Below are positions 6,308-6,426 of a stretch of 6,426 nucleotides of DNA, piece after piece. The notes under the pieces were generated by a model, which was not told the DNA's origin, searched no databases, and worked only from the letters and a program-made list of their open reading frames with translations. Origin of the DNA: an uncultured Duganella sp. (lineage in GTDB: Bacteria > Pseudomonadota > Gammaproteobacteria > Burkholderiales > Burkholderiaceae); assembly GCA_946482335.1 (NCBI GenBank), contig CAMLRG010000264.1, positions 1 through 6,426 on the forward strand, read 5' to 3'. The position numbers were made by a program, and so were the translations under genes. Each line of letters starts with the position of its first letter. The first letter of the stretch is position 1.

Positions 6308-6364
6308 GAATTCTGCAGTATCCATCTGATAGTCGGGCGCGTGCCCAGCAACTCAACATTTGTT

Positions 6365-6369
6365 AGGAG
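6365..6369 (+). promoter_or_regulatory. ribosome binding site of tuf
   Basis: AGGAG lies six bases before the ATG at 6376, a strong Shine-Dalgarno site at near-ideal spacing, as expected for one of the most highly translated bacterial genes. The 68-base spacer between tRNA-Thr and tuf also contains a small GGGC-GCGT-GCCC hairpin (6335-6346) but no T-run, so read-through from the tRNAs is expected. Confidence 0.85.
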
Positions 6370-6375
6370 TCTAAA

Positions 6376-6426
6376 ATGGCAAAAGAAAAGTTCGAGCGGA
6401 CTAAGCCGCACGTGAACGTTGGCACC
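6376..6426 (+). CDS. tuf: elongation factor Tu, N-terminal 17 codons (cut by the window end)
   Basis: The start codon ATG opens MAKEKFERTKPHVNVGT, the nearly invariant N-terminus of bacterial EF-Tu leading into the G1 GTP-binding loop, which lies beyond the window. EF-Tu is the GTPase that delivers aminoacyl-tRNA to the ribosomal A site. Its position directly after tRNA-Tyr-Gly-Thr is that of the tufB-type copy, normally followed by tRNA-Trp, secE and nusG. Betaproteobacteria usually carry a second tuf copy elsewhere. Only about 4% of the gene is visible, but the identification is secure. Confidence 0.96.
   Translation, partial: MAKEKFERTKPHVNVGT

Noticed and set aside
6308..6375. Possible terminator or leader element between tRNA-Thr and tuf
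   Set aside because: Only a four-pair hairpin (6335-6346) is visible and no T-run follows, so it is too weak to call a terminator or riboswitch.

Overview
The window comes from a high-GC betaproteobacterium. It is most likely a member of the Oxalobacteraceae (Massilia, Duganella or Janthinobacterium type). The family call is an inference. It rests on the tRNA-Tyr, tRNA-Gly, tRNA-Thr, tuf gene order, the protein sequence style and the GC-rich coding sequence; no single feature proves the genus.

Layout, left to right. Bases 1-872 (+) hold the 3' part of a TPR-repeat protein that resembles the C-terminal half of TPR-containing response regulators. After 24 bases comes a complete HDOD-GAF signalling protein (897-2453, +), probably in the same operon. 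Convergent to these is a large membrane-bound cyclic-di-GMP enzyme on the minus strand (2509-5802, or 5823 with the upstream start), with the domain order MASE1-CHASE-TM-PAS-GGDEF-EAL. Its catalytic motifs and GGDEF inhibitory site are intact. The convergent junction (2463-2570) holds a palindromic repeat element that supplies the last 19 or so codons of the cyclic-di-GMP gene. Bases 5824-6001 are a divergent, AT-richer promoter region with several palindromes. On the plus strand follow tRNA-Tyr(GUA), tRNA-Gly(UCC), tRNA-Thr(GGU) and the first 17 codons of tuf (EF-Tu). This is the classic tRNA-tufB type operon that usually leads into secE-nusG-ribosomal protein genes.

How the parts relate. 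The left two thirds are signal-transduction genes: a TPR/response-regulator-like scaffold, an HDOD regulator with a GAF sensor, and a dual-domain c-di-GMP enzyme with an extracytoplasmic sensor. The right end is housekeeping translation machinery. Nothing ties the two halves functionally apart from adjacency. I see no CRISPR array, transposase gene, phage gene or defence system. The most interesting non-coding signals are the repeat element inside the convergent junction and the nested, mutually exclusive inverted repeats in front of the tRNA operon.
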